A stretch of 49,038 bases of DNA, taken from the NCBI GenBank assembly GCA_903823565.1, contig CAIJTF010000090.1:1-49038 (forward strand), read 5' to 3'. Under the pieces are notes generated by a model that was not told where the DNA came from, made no database searches, and saw only the letters and a program-made list of their open reading frames with translations. Positions within the stretch are counted from its first letter, which is position 1, and every line of letters begins with the position of its first letter. Positions 18,088-26,957 of this stretch are shown here, piece by piece. A program made the position numbers and the translations under genes. The DNA comes from an uncultured Flavobacteriales bacterium. GTDB lineage: Bacteria; Bacteroidota; Bacteroidia; Flavobacteriales_D; Crocinitomicaceae.

Positions 18088-21012
18088 TTACTCTTTTATT
18101 ATTTTAAATACCGCTTTCTGACCATTAACATAAAGATTGAGTGCATACACTCCCGCACTTAGGTTTTGTGTATTCAAGACGGTTTTACCCATTCCATTGC
18201 CTGCAACAACCAATCTGCCCCGCGCATCAATCAACGAATAATGAAAAGCATTTGCAAGATCAATGGTCAAGGTTGCATTCATAGGATTGGGATAAATCGC
18301 TGCATTGATTAATGATTCATGAATTCCAACACCGCATTGATTTACGATAATGTTGGCCGAAACTACCGTTTCACACGTACCATCAGAAATTACGCAATCG
18401 TATTGCGCTGTCGCTGCTGGGCTTACCGTAATGCTCGCCGTATTTCCTATAACCGCAGGACCATCGTACCACGTGTAAGTAGTTCCACCGCCTGCCGTAA
18501 GGGTTGCAGACTCGCCCGCACAAAGCGTTGTACCTGGAGTTACTGTCGCTACCAATTCATTGGAAGGCGAAACCGTCCTTGAATAACTTTGGACACAGGC
18601 GCTACCCGCGGTTCGAATCCGAGCCACATAATTTCCTGCGGGTAGGTTTGCAAAGCTTGGTGAAACTTGATAATTGACACCATCTAAACTGTACTCATAA
18701 GTAGGGGGAGCAGTACCGCCAGTTGGATTCGTGAAAACTATGGTTCCGTTGTTTTGACCACAAGTCGTATTCGTTTTGGTGCAAGTTGCTGCCGGTTTAG
18801 CACTAACGGTAATGGGTAAATAAATACCTGTCGTTTTACAGGATCCATCCGCAAACAAATAAATCCTTCGATTGGCTACCTGATTAAAGGTAAGCGTGGT
18901 GGCCGGAGTTGAATGGGTACTTATGATGGTAGTAAATGGGTCATCGGTAACATACCAGAGGTAGGAATTCGTATTTGTCGAACTGGCGCCATTAACTGTA
19001 ATTTGACCACCCGTACAAATAGCAGACTCCGAGAAAGTAAAATTGGCAGTAGGATTAGGACCATTTGACGTAAGGACATCCATCCAAAGACTTGTCATAA
19101 TCACGGGATTAATATCGGTAACGGGATGCCAAGTTCCTGTCGTATTGGTATTGCCTCCGTAATAACATTTCAAGGTACTTGGACCATTGGCGGTAGTTCC
19201 ATTTCGGTAATTAATATCCACGCACAGAAAGGCAACAGAGTCCTGAGGGGAACCGTAGTTAAATTCGAAACTAACCCAGAAATTACCTGTAACGGTTGGC
19301 GGATTAGTAAAATCAAATTCGTTATAGAATCCCGCATCCATATCTGCAATCAATAGGGTATCGGTGACGAGGATGGTTCCTGGATTACCCGCATTGTCTT
19401 GGTGAACTCGAATTTTAACCAAACCACTTCCACTCGAGTTTACCGCTTTCATAATCGGTATTCTTAAACGTCTTACTTGGGTCGAAGCCGGAGCCGTGTA
19501 ACGATCCGCTACTTGATGGATAAGCGTCGTGTTGGTTGCATTAAACCTTCCTGTTCCAGGGAGCCAACCCCACCCGGTTGACCAATTGTAATAAGCATAA
19601 TCCTCCACGGGAGCTGGCTGATAATTTCTCAAGGTATCGCACTGTATTCCTGGGGCTGCACCCACCACTTGTACAAAACCTGATTTCACCTCGGAATCGC
19701 TACCAAAGGCGTTTGTAGCTGTCAATGAAACCGTGTAGGTGCCTATGGTATTAAAGACAACGCTTGGATTTTGAACGGTCGAATTCGCCGCCCCACCTCC
19801 AAAATTCCAATTCCACGAGGTAGGAACGTTGGTCGAAGCATCAAAGAAATTAACGGCCGCCCCTACGGGAACGATAATCGGACTCGAAAGGTCAGCAGTA
19901 AAATCTGCCACAGGCGGCACATCGGCTGGATCGCACCCGGGAGAGAGCAACAGCGAGGACCTTGCCCCAGTTAGCGTATTGAGCATATAATTTGCCTGTG
20001 CTTGGGAAAACATAACCGTACAGTTGCTGTAGTCCATATAATTCTCGTATTGGGTTTGGGTATTCCCACATGTCATTTGGTTACCCGAACAAGATCCAGA
20101 AAAATTAAAAGATGGTCCCGCCGTATTTGGGGTATCATTAAATCCGTCATCCAGGGTACAACTTCCTGAACCACCCCATGTATGATCTAATCCAAGATAA
20201 TGTCCAATTTCATGGGTAAGTACATTATCGTTATTCATACCGAGGTTGTAATCGAGTACAATTCCATCGATAGACGCTCCGGGCAACATAGTGTTGGTAG
20301 GTCGATAGGCATATCCGGCAGTTCCTGAATTAGCCCCATTAGAAATATCGCAAATCCACACATTGAGGTATTTGTTACGATCCCAAATTTGAGAACCTCC
20401 TGTAGCCGAGGCTTTCATTTTATTTTCCTCGCCGCCATTGTGGTTGTAATAGTCTTCAGTAGTTGATACCCTCACAACGCCTTGTTCCGCTAAGGGAACT
20501 CCAGCTGGGGTTTTTGTCGCCAAACAAAAATTAATGTTCACGTCAGCAGGAACAAATCCTAAATTCGTTCGTGCATTCACTGCATCTTGGTTCATTAATT
20601 GAAAATCCTCTTGGATATCATTGAATACTTGCATAATAAGTGCATTCGATACATTTTCTGCAGGATTATTCGGGTTATGGACTACGTGAAAGATGACCGC
20701 AATGGTATTTACACCGGGGGTTTTTAGGGTTTGAAACGGCTTTGTTTTAGACGCTTCTTTAAGGTAATTTTCGTTAAAAATATCCCATTTGCCTTGGCTC
20801 TCGTAATATTTCTTGGTTAGCTCATGCGATGCACAATAATTCGAATTAAAGGACTTTTTCACTTCTATTTGTGGTGTCTTGACAGGTAATGAGCTCAAAC
20901 CATTTGACGCTTTAATTGCACCACCCAACGATGGAATTGGCTGTTTAACGGGGACTTGCGCCCAACCCGATGTCAAAGCAAACAAGGCGGTGAAAAGTAT
21001 AGAATGTTTCAT
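18088..21012 (-). CDS. M43-type secreted metalloprotease with PKD and T9SS tail
   Basis: The protein has 974 residues. The signal peptide is MKHSILFTALFALTSGWAQ. Residues about 95-350 are a pappalysin-like M43 protease domain with the zinc site H267-E268-H271-H277 in 'HEIGHYLGLDH' and a Met-turn at 'NYMDYSN' (M326). Residues about 367-450 form a PKD domain ('PVADFTADLS', 'SWNWNFGGG', 'TYTVSLTATNAFG'). Then follow Ig-like and SprB-like repeat segments ('CGQNNGTIVFTNPTGG', 'YEYSLDGVNYQ'). Residues about 906-974 are a type A T9SS sorting domain ('IYPNPMNATLTIDL', 'LSAGVYALNLYVNGQKAVFKI'). It should be secreted and attached to the cell surface, degrading external protein. Its 3' end nearly touches the convergent DUF3291-like gene. 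Confidence 0.93.
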   Translation of the reverse strand: MKHSILFTALFALTSGWAQVPVKQPIPSLGGAIKASNGLSSLPVKTPQIEVKKSFNSNYCASHELTKKYYESQGKWDIFNENYLKEASKTKPFQTLKTPGVNTIAVIFHVVHNPNNPAENVSNALIMQVFNDIQEDFQLMNQDAVNARTNLGFVPADVNINFCLATKTPAGVPLAEQGVVRVSTTEDYYNHNGGEENKMKASATGGSQIWDRNKYLNVWICDISNGANSGTAGYAYRPTNTMLPGASIDGIVLDYNLGMNNDNVLTHEIGHYLGLDHTWGGSGSCTLDDGFNDTPNTAGPSFNFSGSCSGNQMTCGNTQTQYENYMDYSNCTVMFSQAQANYMLNTLTGARSSLLLSPGCDPADVPPVADFTADLSSPIIVPVGAAVNFFDASTNVPTSWNWNFGGGAANSTVQNPSVVFNTIGTYTVSLTATNAFGSDSEVKSGFVQVVGAAPGIQCDTLRNYQPAPVEDYAYYNWSTGWGWLPGTGRFNATNTTLIHQVADRYTAPASTQVRRLRIPIMKAVNSSGSGLVKIRVHQDNAGNPGTILVTDTLLIADMDAGFYNEFDFTNPPTVTGNFWVSFEFNYGSPQDSVAFLCVDINYRNGTTANGPSTLKCYYGGNTNTTGTWHPVTDINPVIMTSLWMDVLTSNGPNPTANFTFSESAICTGGQITVNGASSTNTNSYLWYVTDDPFTTIISTHSTPATTLTFNQVANRRIYLFADGSCKTTGIYLPITVSAKPAATCTKTNTTCGQNNGTIVFTNPTGGTAPPTYEYSLDGVNYQVSPSFANLPAGNYVARIRTAGSACVQSYSRTVSPSNELVATVTPGTTLCAGESATLTAGGGTTYTWYDGPAVIGNTASITVSPAATAQYDCVISDGTCETVVSANIIVNQCGVGIHESLINAAIYPNPMNATLTIDLANAFHYSLIDARGRLVVAGNGMGKTVLNTQNLSAGVYALNLYVNGQKAVFKIIKE

Positions 21013-21074
21013 AGTAAAATAGTTTAGGTGACTTAAAACTACAAAAAATACGATTTAATTCTATTTTTGTAGGC

Positions 21075-21587
21075 ATGTACATTCATCGCTATCCTTTGGG
21101 TCTTATGGTTTCTCTCCTAAGCTTCTTATGTTCATGTGAATCGGGAAAAGATGTGGAGAAAAAGGCGCGTGAAGCACAAGAAGAAAACCAAAGAAAGCAG
21201 GAACGGTCCATTGAATACGAACAAGCCCTTTTGGAATATCGAGAATTGCGTGCTAAAAACGAGCATTTAGATCAAGAAATCCAAGCGCTGGAGTTAAAAA
21301 AAGCCTCCTTTTCTGAAAGCGACTGGAAAAAACTCGCCAAACCCTTTGAAGGGATAGAAAGTGCTGTAGTATTTAAGGAGTTTTCCTACCTCCATTCGGG
21401 CCCCGACGAGAGTTTGGTAATTTTGGATGAGTATCTTGAGGAAGGCGTTCGCTGTCGTATTTTATCTTTGGAAAAAGGGTTTGCACGGATTAATTATTCG
21501 GGAAAAGCTGAAAAAAAGGATCGTTGGATAAAAATTCGTGATTTGCGCAGCGAGGAAATAGAATTAAACACAAATGAAGAAGAATAA
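21075..21587 (+). CDS. Lipoprotein with coiled coil and SH3-like domain (first of pair)
   Basis: The product has 170 residues. The lipobox is 'SFLCSC' with Cys about 21. Residues about 25-75 form a highly charged coiled coil ('EKKAREAQEENQRKQERSIEYEQALLEYRELRAKNEHLDQEIQALELKK' region), followed by an SH3-like domain (residues 95-160: 'YLEEGVRCRILSLEKGFARINY', 'DRWIKIRDL'). Such domains often contact peptidoglycan or proteins; the role here is unknown. The TATTTTTG at 21062-21069 lies only 5 nt before the ATG. The end overlaps the next gene by 14 nt, and the next product has the same architecture, suggesting local duplication. Confidence 0.68.
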   Translation: MYIHRYPLGLMVSLLSFLCSCESGKDVEKKAREAQEENQRKQERSIEYEQALLEYRELRAKNEHLDQEIQALELKKASFSESDWKKLAKPFEGIESAVVFKEFSYLHSGPDESLVILDEYLEEGVRCRILSLEKGFARINYSGKAEKKDRWIKIRDLRSEEIELNTNEEE

Positions 21588-22083
21588 ATATTCAAGGTTA
21601 GTATATACCTACCTTCTCGGACAATTCACTCTTTTATTTTTATTTTCTTGTTCAAATAGTAAAGGTGAAAAATATTCGACGTTTAACGCTCAACATTTTC
21701 TTTCCTTAAATGAAATTCGATCCATCGACAGCCTTAAAAACCTTTCACATCAATTGAAACGAAAAATTGAAGAGAAAACAAAAAAATTGGAAAAACTTAA
21801 AGAAGATGTGGTTAATTTAACGGGAATAAATATTTCAAATTCCTTTGAAGATCAATCAACTACTCTTGTCAAAACTCCAATTGCCTATTTAAAAAAATAC
21901 CCTTCGGAAATTGAATTCGATAAAACTAAGTTTATCGCGAAAGGGGACGAGGTATTTATTGTTCGCATAAAGGAAAACCATGGATATGTAGAATACCTGG
22001 ATCCTATCACTGAAAGTACCTTAAAGGGATGGGTTGACTTACGTGACCTCGTTCCCAATGCGAATGCTGAAGACGAGAACTAA
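21574..22083 (+). CDS. Lipoprotein with coiled coil and SH3-like domain (second of pair)
   Basis: The product has 169 residues: the hydrophobic N-terminus ends in a lipobox 'LFLFSCS' (Cys about 26), then come a Lys/Glu-rich coiled coil at residues about 45-80 ('SLKNLSHQLKRKIEEKTKKLEKLKEDV') and an SH3-like module at 105-160 ('IAKGDEVFIVRIKENHGYVEYLD', 'LKGWVDLRDL'). The order of elements and the ending 'W..(L/I)RDL' copy the preceding lipoprotein, so the two are probably paralogues that may form a complex. The gene starts 14 nt before the previous gene ends. Its 3' end overlaps a convergent gene by 4 nt. Confidence 0.68.
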   Translation: MKKNKYSRLVYTYLLGQFTLLFLFSCSNSKGEKYSTFNAQHFLSLNEIRSIDSLKNLSHQLKRKIEEKTKKLEKLKEDVVNLTGINISNSFEDQSTTLVKTPIAYLKKYPSEIEFDKTKFIAKGDEVFIVRIKENHGYVEYLDPITESTLKGWVDLRDLVPNANAEDEN

Positions 22084-22745
22084 ACTTTCAAAGTAGAAAG
22101 TCCACCATCAACAGCAAAGGATTGTCCTGTAATCCATGTACTGTTATCGCTCAAAAGAAAGGAAATAATCTGGCCAAAATCCTCTGGATTCCCCAAGCGT
22201 TTTAAAGGATGTCGATTGGCTCCTGCCTCAACCTTTTCCGGGGAATTAGTAAGTTTTTCCGCCATGGGTGTAAGCGTTAACGAAGGAGCTACCACATTGA
22301 CTCTTGTTTTGGGTGACCATTCTGCTGCCAAAGCTAAAGCAAGGCCCTCAAGAGCCCCCTTTGACAGAGAAACCGAAGCATGAAAAGGCATCCCAATGTG
22401 AGCAGCAACGCTACTAATAAGAACTACTGATGAAGTTTCGGATAATAGGGAAGCGTAGGATTTTAACACGTTAATGGCGCCAAAAACATGAATTTCAAGG
22501 TCTTGCTTGAAATCTTCTACCTTTAAGGAGCGAAAGGGTTTTAGCTGAATTGTTCCTGGAAAATAAACGATCCCGTCTATGGCAGAATCGATAGCAGGCA
22601 ACGATTCATGGTAGTCCAATACCGGAAAATCAGAATAATCGGCATTGCGAGACAAGCGAATCACTCGATTTCCCTCCTGTTCCAGTAATTTTGCTGTCGA
22701 CTGAGCCATGGCCGAAGAAGCGCCTACAAGTAAAATAGTTTTCAT
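22080..22745 (-). CDS. SDR-family protein lacking the catalytic tyrosine
   Basis: The product has 221 residues from the ATG at 22745; a start 7 codons upstream is open but adds a non-Rossmann tail. The fold and order follow short-chain dehydrogenases: 'ILLVGASSAMAQSTAKLL', 'VYFPGTIQ', 'VVLISSVAAHIGMP', 'RVNVVAPSLTLTPMA' and 'ITGQSFAVDGG'. Two hallmark features deviate: the glycine-rich TGxxxGxG is GASSAMA, and the YxxxK active site reads V125-S-L-S-K129, so the catalytic Tyr is missing while K129 and S111/S112 remain. It may bind NAD(P) without normal reduction, or use another residue. I recall related SDRs with SVS.SKGA at this site, so it may be a subfamily. It lies alone between lipoprotein genes. 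Confidence 0.85.
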   Translation of the reverse strand: MKTILLVGASSAMAQSTAKLLEQEGNRVIRLSRNADYSDFPVLDYHESLPAIDSAIDGIVYFPGTIQLKPFRSLKVEDFKQDLEIHVFGAINVLKSYASLLSETSSVVLISSVAAHIGMPFHASVSLSKGALEGLALALAAEWSPKTRVNVVAPSLTLTPMAEKLTNSPEKVEAGANRHPLKRLGNPEDFGQIISFLLSDNSTWITGQSFAVDGGLSTLKV

Positions 22746-22830
22746 AAAAAGGTTAACAAAGTGCAACGCATTCTGTTTAAAAAAACATCATTTGTCCTTT
22801 TTAAAAACATAATTAATGGTTAGGAAATTT

Positions 22831-22859
22831 TTTGAAACCCTTTAAATTCTATATTTTTG
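22831..22859 (+). promoter_or_regulatory. Bacteroidota-type promoter before the 22878 lipoprotein
   Basis: TTTG (22831-22834) and TATTTTTG (22852-22859) match the -33/-7 consensus TTTG and TAnnTTTG with a 17-nt spacer, within the usual range. The -7 box ends 18 nt before the ATG at 22878, giving a short leader. Confidence 0.6.
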
Positions 22860-22877
22860 AATTAAATCTGTAAACCT

Positions 22878-23462
22878 ATGAAAAAGCACATCTTTTTTTT
22901 ACCTATACTATTCGCACTTTCGTGCAACAACGGTTCCACCACTAGTGCCGATAAAGACAAACTCGATTTAGAAACAAAGAGACTTGAATTAGAAAGGAAA
23001 AAACTAGAGTTTGAACGTGAAAAATTAAACAGTGGCAAAGGGAACGAAGAAATGACCTCTGAAGTATCAACACCGAAAGCGCGTGTAAAAACCGTTTACG
23101 TTTCTAAGCCGAGTGAGTCGGAACAAACCGATGTAATTCGTAGGTTTTACGAAGATTTTGATAATGCCTATGACTATGGATCGATGAATGCATATATTGG
23201 AAGATACTACAGTGCTACGTTACAAGCAAAGTATACTAAAACCGAGGGACCAAGCTACAATGCATATGCATCAAAATACCACAACATTCAACGTGTTTCG
23301 TTAATAAGCGAGTCAGACAATTCAAGAAGTTTTAGGGTAGAATTTTATTTTGAATACACCAAATCCAACGGACGGTCTGCCTCGGTGCTTTGTGCCGATG
23401 TTCTTACCTTGGACAACAGCAACCGAATCGTAGGAAGAAACGAAATTGGAAAAATAGGATAA
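22878..23462 (+). CDS. Lipoprotein with coiled coil and NTF2-like domain
   Basis: The product has 194 residues with a lipobox 'LFALSC' (Cys 16). Residues 25-55 are a repeated charged helix ('LDLETKRLELERKKLEFEREKL', a coiled coil), followed by a Thr/Ser/Lys linker. From about residue 80 there is an NTF2/SnoaL-like fold: 'VIRRFYEDFDNAYDYGSMNAYIGRYYS', 'RVSLISESDNSRSFRVEFYFEYTKSNG'. No catalytic residue is evident. It is likely anchored to the outer membrane or inner leaflet and acts as a scaffold or binding protein. A good promoter lies directly upstream. The gene is convergent with the following small secreted protein gene. Confidence 0.65.
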   Translation: MKKHIFFLPILFALSCNNGSTTSADKDKLDLETKRLELERKKLEFEREKLNSGKGNEEMTSEVSTPKARVKTVYVSKPSESEQTDVIRRFYEDFDNAYDYGSMNAYIGRYYSATLQAKYTKTEGPSYNAYASKYHNIQRVSLISESDNSRSFRVEFYFEYTKSNGRSASVLCADVLTLDNSNRIVGRNEIGKIG

Positions 23463-23489
23463 GAAATATCCCTTTAGTTATTCTTGGAT

Positions 23490-23870
23490 CTAGTAGTGGA
23501 TTACGAATTTTCGATTAAAGTCAATCCGCGGCGTTTCGTATTCAAAATCATCTACTTGTCCCGGTCCTCGTCCGTTCTCAACGATATAATATAGACCGTT
23601 GTATTTTGTTATTTTTCCCGAAAATATAATATCATTTACGGAATAAATTCCTTCCATGATAGGTTTAGTAATTTTGACCGTAGCCCAACCCTCGTTAATT
23701 ATTACTTTACAACGTGCTGTCGTTCGACCATATTCCTTATCAAAAACACCAAAATCATAGACCCCATTCGAATAGGGTTTCGTTTGACTTAGATATACAT
23801 TACTTGTAAGCATCATTAGAAGCGTTATCAAGGAAAATCGAGGACTAAATAGCGTAGGAAAAGATTGCAT
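23490..23870 (-). CDS. Small secreted protein of unknown function
   Basis: The product has 126 residues with a probable signal peptide ('LITLLMMLTSNVYLSQ', residues about 14-29; the preceding 13 residues are unusually long for an n-region, so a later start at an internal Met is possible). The mature part is beta-rich ('NGVYDFGVFDKEYGRTTARCKVIINEGWATVKI'), with no motif I recognise. A CAAAAATA at 23888-23895 (TATTTTTG on the minus strand) fits a -7 box 17 nt before the start, without a matched -33. Confidence 0.5.
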   Translation of the reverse strand: MQSFPTLFSPRFSLITLLMMLTSNVYLSQTKPYSNGVYDFGVFDKEYGRTTARCKVIINEGWATVKITKPIMEGIYSVNDIIFSGKITKYNGLYYIVENGRGPGQVDDFEYETPRIDFNRKFVIHY

Positions 23871-23925
23871 ACATTAACATTTATCTTCAAAAATAAGCTA
23901 AAAATCAACGTGCCCATTCATCTAT

Positions 23926-24336
23926 TCAAGACAACCTCCGGGAAGTGAGAAAGGATAAATACAAAAACAACCAAGCAAAGCCCAATAGCAATAACGGCAA
24001 CCCATTGTTTTTTGTTAAACACGATTGAAGGGCAAAAATGCTAAATTCTATGGCAAAAAATAGATACAGCACTTTCTTTATTTTCATTGGTAACCTCGGT
24101 TTTACCATAAGAAAAACAAAAACTAATTTTAATCCCAGTGGGATTAACAGGGGATATTTGCCAGGAATCCATGAAAGCCATGAGGTAGGAAAGGATAGGT
24201 TTACTGAAACATAAGTAACCAAGATCAAAATTACCAACGTTGTAATTACCCAAACTACTTTTTCTTTCTGCATTGAAACGAAAGTAGTGGATTCCTTTCC
24301 ATCCAAAAGCTCAATAAGATGTGCTAATCGTTCCAA
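23926..24336 (-). CDS. Small membrane protein with probable disturbed N-terminus
   Basis: The product has 136 residues from a TTG start, or 115 from the ATG at 24273. Four membrane helices are visible ('VVWVITTLVILILVTYVSV', 'YPLLIPLGLKLVFVFLMV', 'VLYLFFAIEFSIFALQ' and 'GLPLLLLGFAWLFLYL'). The residues before the first helix ('LERLAHLIELLDGKESTTFVS') look like real protein, which favours a start at or before 24336, but the frame is closed just upstream. A duplicated TTCACCGA there (11-nt period) may have shifted the frame. It follows the WG-like gene by 39 nt on the same strand. The function is not recognised. Confidence 0.5.
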   Translation of the reverse strand: MERLAHLIELLDGKESTTFVSMQKEKVVWVITTLVILILVTYVSVNLSFPTSWLSWIPGKYPLLIPLGLKLVFVFLMVKPRLPMKIKKVLYLFFAIEFSIFALQSCLTKNNGLPLLLLGFAWLFLYLSFLTSRRLS

Positions 24337-24343
24337 TGAACCC

Positions 24344-24362
24344 TCGGTGAAGATTCGGTGAA
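24344..24362 (-). repeat. Tandem 8-nt repeat with 11-nt period at a gene start
   Basis: TCGGTGAA occurs at 24344-24351 and again at 24355-24362 (plus strand), immediately before the TTG start of the 23926-24336 gene. Removing one 11-nt unit joins an upstream 'NDDFTE' reading to 'GSLERLAHL' in the gene's frame, which suggests a small duplication altered the N-terminus. There is still no obvious ATG upstream in that frame. Confidence 0.4.
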
Positions 24363-24375
24363 ATCATCATTGACA

Positions 24376-25596
24376 TTATAACGTTTTATCCTTTTCGCGA
24401 AGAATTACCTTCTTTATCCATTCCACTCGCAATGCCTCACCACTCCCCACCAAAGTCCCAACGACCTTTTTTGATTTTTTTATCACAATAAAGCGTGACC
24501 CAGCCTCCTCCAGTAGGTCAAACTTAAAAGGATGAATAGAAAAGCCCTTGAACGCCTGCGATAAAAGCACCTTTTGGGTATGGAAATTATACCACTTAAC
24601 AATACTCATTGAGGCTACCGGGTTATATTCTAATATCCAAAGCAATTCTTTTTCGCGCCACGTTCGAACAATGTTGAATTGGGAATCACAACTGTGGGTA
24701 AGCACCTTTTCCCCTGAAGTATAATTCCAAACCTCCAAGGTATTTACCGGTAAATCCTTAGAAAAAACGTATAGAAAATCCTCTGTTCCCTCGTGATAAA
24801 TTTCTTTGGTATAGGGGTAATCAATACGAAAACTAGCTCCTGAGCCCTGGGCATTAATAATAAGGTTTACTTTTGAATCAAGGTTTTCTCGAGCGATAAA
24901 ATAGGGTATAAATCCTCCTTGGGTTGACAAAAATTCGAGTCCTCGTCGGTTATAGGCATTGGAATACACAACTATTGGAATAGGATAAATAATGGGAACA
25001 AGCACCTCCCCATTTTCAAACGACAAGGCACCATACAAGGAATCAATTCCAGCCACAACAATTCTATGTCGCCGCTTGTATTCTTGGGAAGAATAAACGT
25101 CCTCCTCAACAAAGCGCAAAAAGGTATAGTTCGGTTCAATAATGTTGAAAGCATCGGATTTAAGCAAAGCGTCATGAAAACCATAACTTTTCGTATGTCC
25201 GACATAGCCCCATAAGGCCCCTCTCCTCAGCATTATACAATCTATATGGTTGGGGTTATAGGATTTTGGGAAGGGCTGAAATTGTTCTTCAATCGCTTCG
25301 GTAAAACGTATTTCATCGTAAAATCCCGGATAAAATGAATGGTTGTGGGCATTGTATAACTGTATGGAGTCGTTTTTTTTACATGCAAAAAGGGGGGATT
25401 CACTGATAAAAGCAATTGAATTAGAAATATGTTTATCAAAAGGCAAGGCAAATATCGTATCAAATCCGAGGGGTAAAATAAAATCTCCACTACGCTCATC
25501 GATTATCCCAAAACGAGCGTTTTTCTGAACAATCATCTGCGCCTCCGGTTGAAAATAAAATAGGAACCCAAGAAAAAGCAAGCAAGGAACCCTCAT
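24376..25596 (-). CDS. Secreted WG-repeat-like protein
   Basis: The product has 406 residues with a signal peptide ('LLFLGFLFYFQPEAQ'). The first half has degenerate WG-type units such as 'NARFGIIDERSGDFILPLGFDTIF' and 'GALWGYVGHTKSYGFHDALL', and later 'ENGEVLVPIIYP', typical of beta-propeller-like or repeat proteins. The second half ('VWNYTSGEKVLTH', 'WEKELLW', 'VKWYNFHTQKVLL') is unrecognised but repetitive in style. No lipobox or T9SS tail is seen. A CAAAGATA at 25614-25621 (TATCTTTG on the minus strand) could be its -7 box. A second, clearer WG protein lies at 39494-41644. Confidence 0.55.
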   Translation of the reverse strand: MRVPCLLFLGFLFYFQPEAQMIVQKNARFGIIDERSGDFILPLGFDTIFALPFDKHISNSIAFISESPLFACKKNDSIQLYNAHNHSFYPGFYDEIRFTEAIEEQFQPFPKSYNPNHIDCIMLRRGALWGYVGHTKSYGFHDALLKSDAFNIIEPNYTFLRFVEEDVYSSQEYKRRHRIVVAGIDSLYGALSFENGEVLVPIIYPIPIVVYSNAYNRRGLEFLSTQGGFIPYFIARENLDSKVNLIINAQGSGASFRIDYPYTKEIYHEGTEDFLYVFSKDLPVNTLEVWNYTSGEKVLTHSCDSQFNIVRTWREKELLWILEYNPVASMSIVKWYNFHTQKVLLSQAFKGFSIHPFKFDLLEEAGSRFIVIKKSKKVVGTLVGSGEALRVEWIKKVILREKDKTL

Positions 25597-25673
25597 CGTT
25601 TTTCAAATTTAAACAAAGATAAGCGTGCCTGTTTTGATTTCACTATCTCTTTCTGATTTTGTACTTTTATCCT

Positions 25674-26957
25674 ATGAATACGCCTTTGGCAGAACGGATG
25701 CGGCCTCTCACGCTGGACGAGTATATTGGGCAACCTCACTTGCTAGGGCCTAATGCTCCGCTCAGAAAATCCATGGAAGCCGGAGTTCTCCCTTCCTTGA
25801 TTTTTTGGGGACCACCTGGCGTTGGAAAAACAACCTTAGCCAATTTAATTGCAACCCATTTAAAGCGTCCTTTCTATCGCCTTTCAGCCATATCTTCGGG
25901 TGTAAAGGAAGTACGAGAAGTTATTCAACAAGCAGAAAAAGGGGGAATGTTTCAACAAGGTGGAGCGGTATTGTTCATTGACGAGATTCACCGCTTTTCC
26001 AAAGCTCAGCAAGATTCCCTACTCGGTGCAGTAGAAAAAGGAACCATTACCTTGATGGGTGCTACTACCGAAAATCCATCCTTCGAAGTCATTGCTGCGC
26101 TCCTTTCTCGATGCCAAGTATATTCCTTGGAAGCCCACGGCAAAGAAGACTTAATTCATTTATTACAAAGGGCATTAAATAAGGATAGCTGGCTAAAATC
26201 AAAAAACATTTCCCTATTAGAAACCGATGCATTGCTTGCCATCTCCGGTGGCGATGCTCGAAAATTACTCAACGTTTTTGAACTTCTAGTTGGAAGTGCC
26301 TCCCCGGAGGTACCGCTAGAAATCACCAACGAATACGTTTTTGCCAATGCACAGCAGAGTTTAGCACGATACGATAAAGATGGTGAGCAGCACTACGATA
26401 TTGTTTCAGCCTTTATAAAATCGGTTCGAGGAAGCGATCCGAACGCTGCAGTTTATTGGTTAGCGCGAATGATTGCCGGAGGAGAAGACCCAAAATTCAT
26501 CGCCAGAAGGCTTCTGGTGCTCGCTTCCGAGGACATAGGCCTCGCGAATCCAAATGCACTCCTGATTGCCAATTCCACCTTCGATACCGTAACGAAATTA
26601 GGTTGGCCAGAATCTAGAATTGTCCTTTCCCAGTGCACTATTTATTTGGCCAGCTCCCCAAAAGGAAATGCCGCATACCAAGCCATTAACCGTGCCCAGG
26701 ACTGCGTTTCAAAAACTGGAGACCTACCAGTACCGCTTCCTTTAAGAAATGCCCCCACAGCATTAATGGAAGAACTAGGCTATGGAGAAGGATATCTTTA
26801 TTCGCATGACTTCCCTGGTAACTTTGTTGTACAAGAATTTCTGCCCGAAGCCATCGCAGGAAAGAATTTTTTTAAGGCAGGAAGCAGTAAAAAAGAACAG
26901 GAAATCGCACAAGTTCTGTTCAACCTGTGGAACGACAAATACGGATCGGATGAATAA
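25674..26957 (+). CDS. rarA: Replication-associated recombination protein A (RarA/MgsA)
   Basis: The protein has 427 residues from the ATG at 25674 (a TTG five codons earlier is rejected because homologues begin near 'PLAERMRP'). It is an AAA+ ATPase: Walker A '[11 protein letters not shown]' (K52), Walker B '[11 protein letters not shown]' (D103), sensor 1 '[10 protein letters not shown]', and the RarA-specific C-terminal tetramerisation part ('[30 protein letters not shown]'). It acts at stalled replication forks in the cytosol. The end overlaps the acyltransferase start by 8 nt, giving a rarA-acyltransferase-cargo run. Confidence 0.96.
   Translation: MNTPLAERMRPLTLDEYIGQPHLLGPNAPLRKSMEAGVLPSLIFWGPPGVGKTTLANLIATHLKRPFYRLSAISSGVKEVREVIQQAEKGGMFQQGGAVLFIDEIHRFSKAQQDSLLGAVEKGTITLMGATTENPSFEVIAALLSRCQVYSLEAHGKEDLIHLLQRALNKDSWLKSKNISLLETDALLAISGGDARKLLNVFELLVGSASPEVPLEITNEYVFANAQQSLARYDKDGEQHYDIVSAFIKSVRGSDPNAAVYWLARMIAGGEDPKFIARRLLVLASEDIGLANPNALLIANSTFDTVTKLGWPESRIVLSQCTIYLASSPKGNAAYQAINRAQDCVSKTGDLPVPLPLRNAPTALMEELGYGEGYLYSHDFPGNFVVQEFLPEAIAGKNFFKAGSSKKEQEIAQVLFNLWNDKYGSDE

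Noticed and set aside
26782..26949. Upstream extension of the acyltransferase into rarA
   Set aside because: The extra residues are a shadow of the RarA C-terminus; the ATG at 26950 starts the family pattern.
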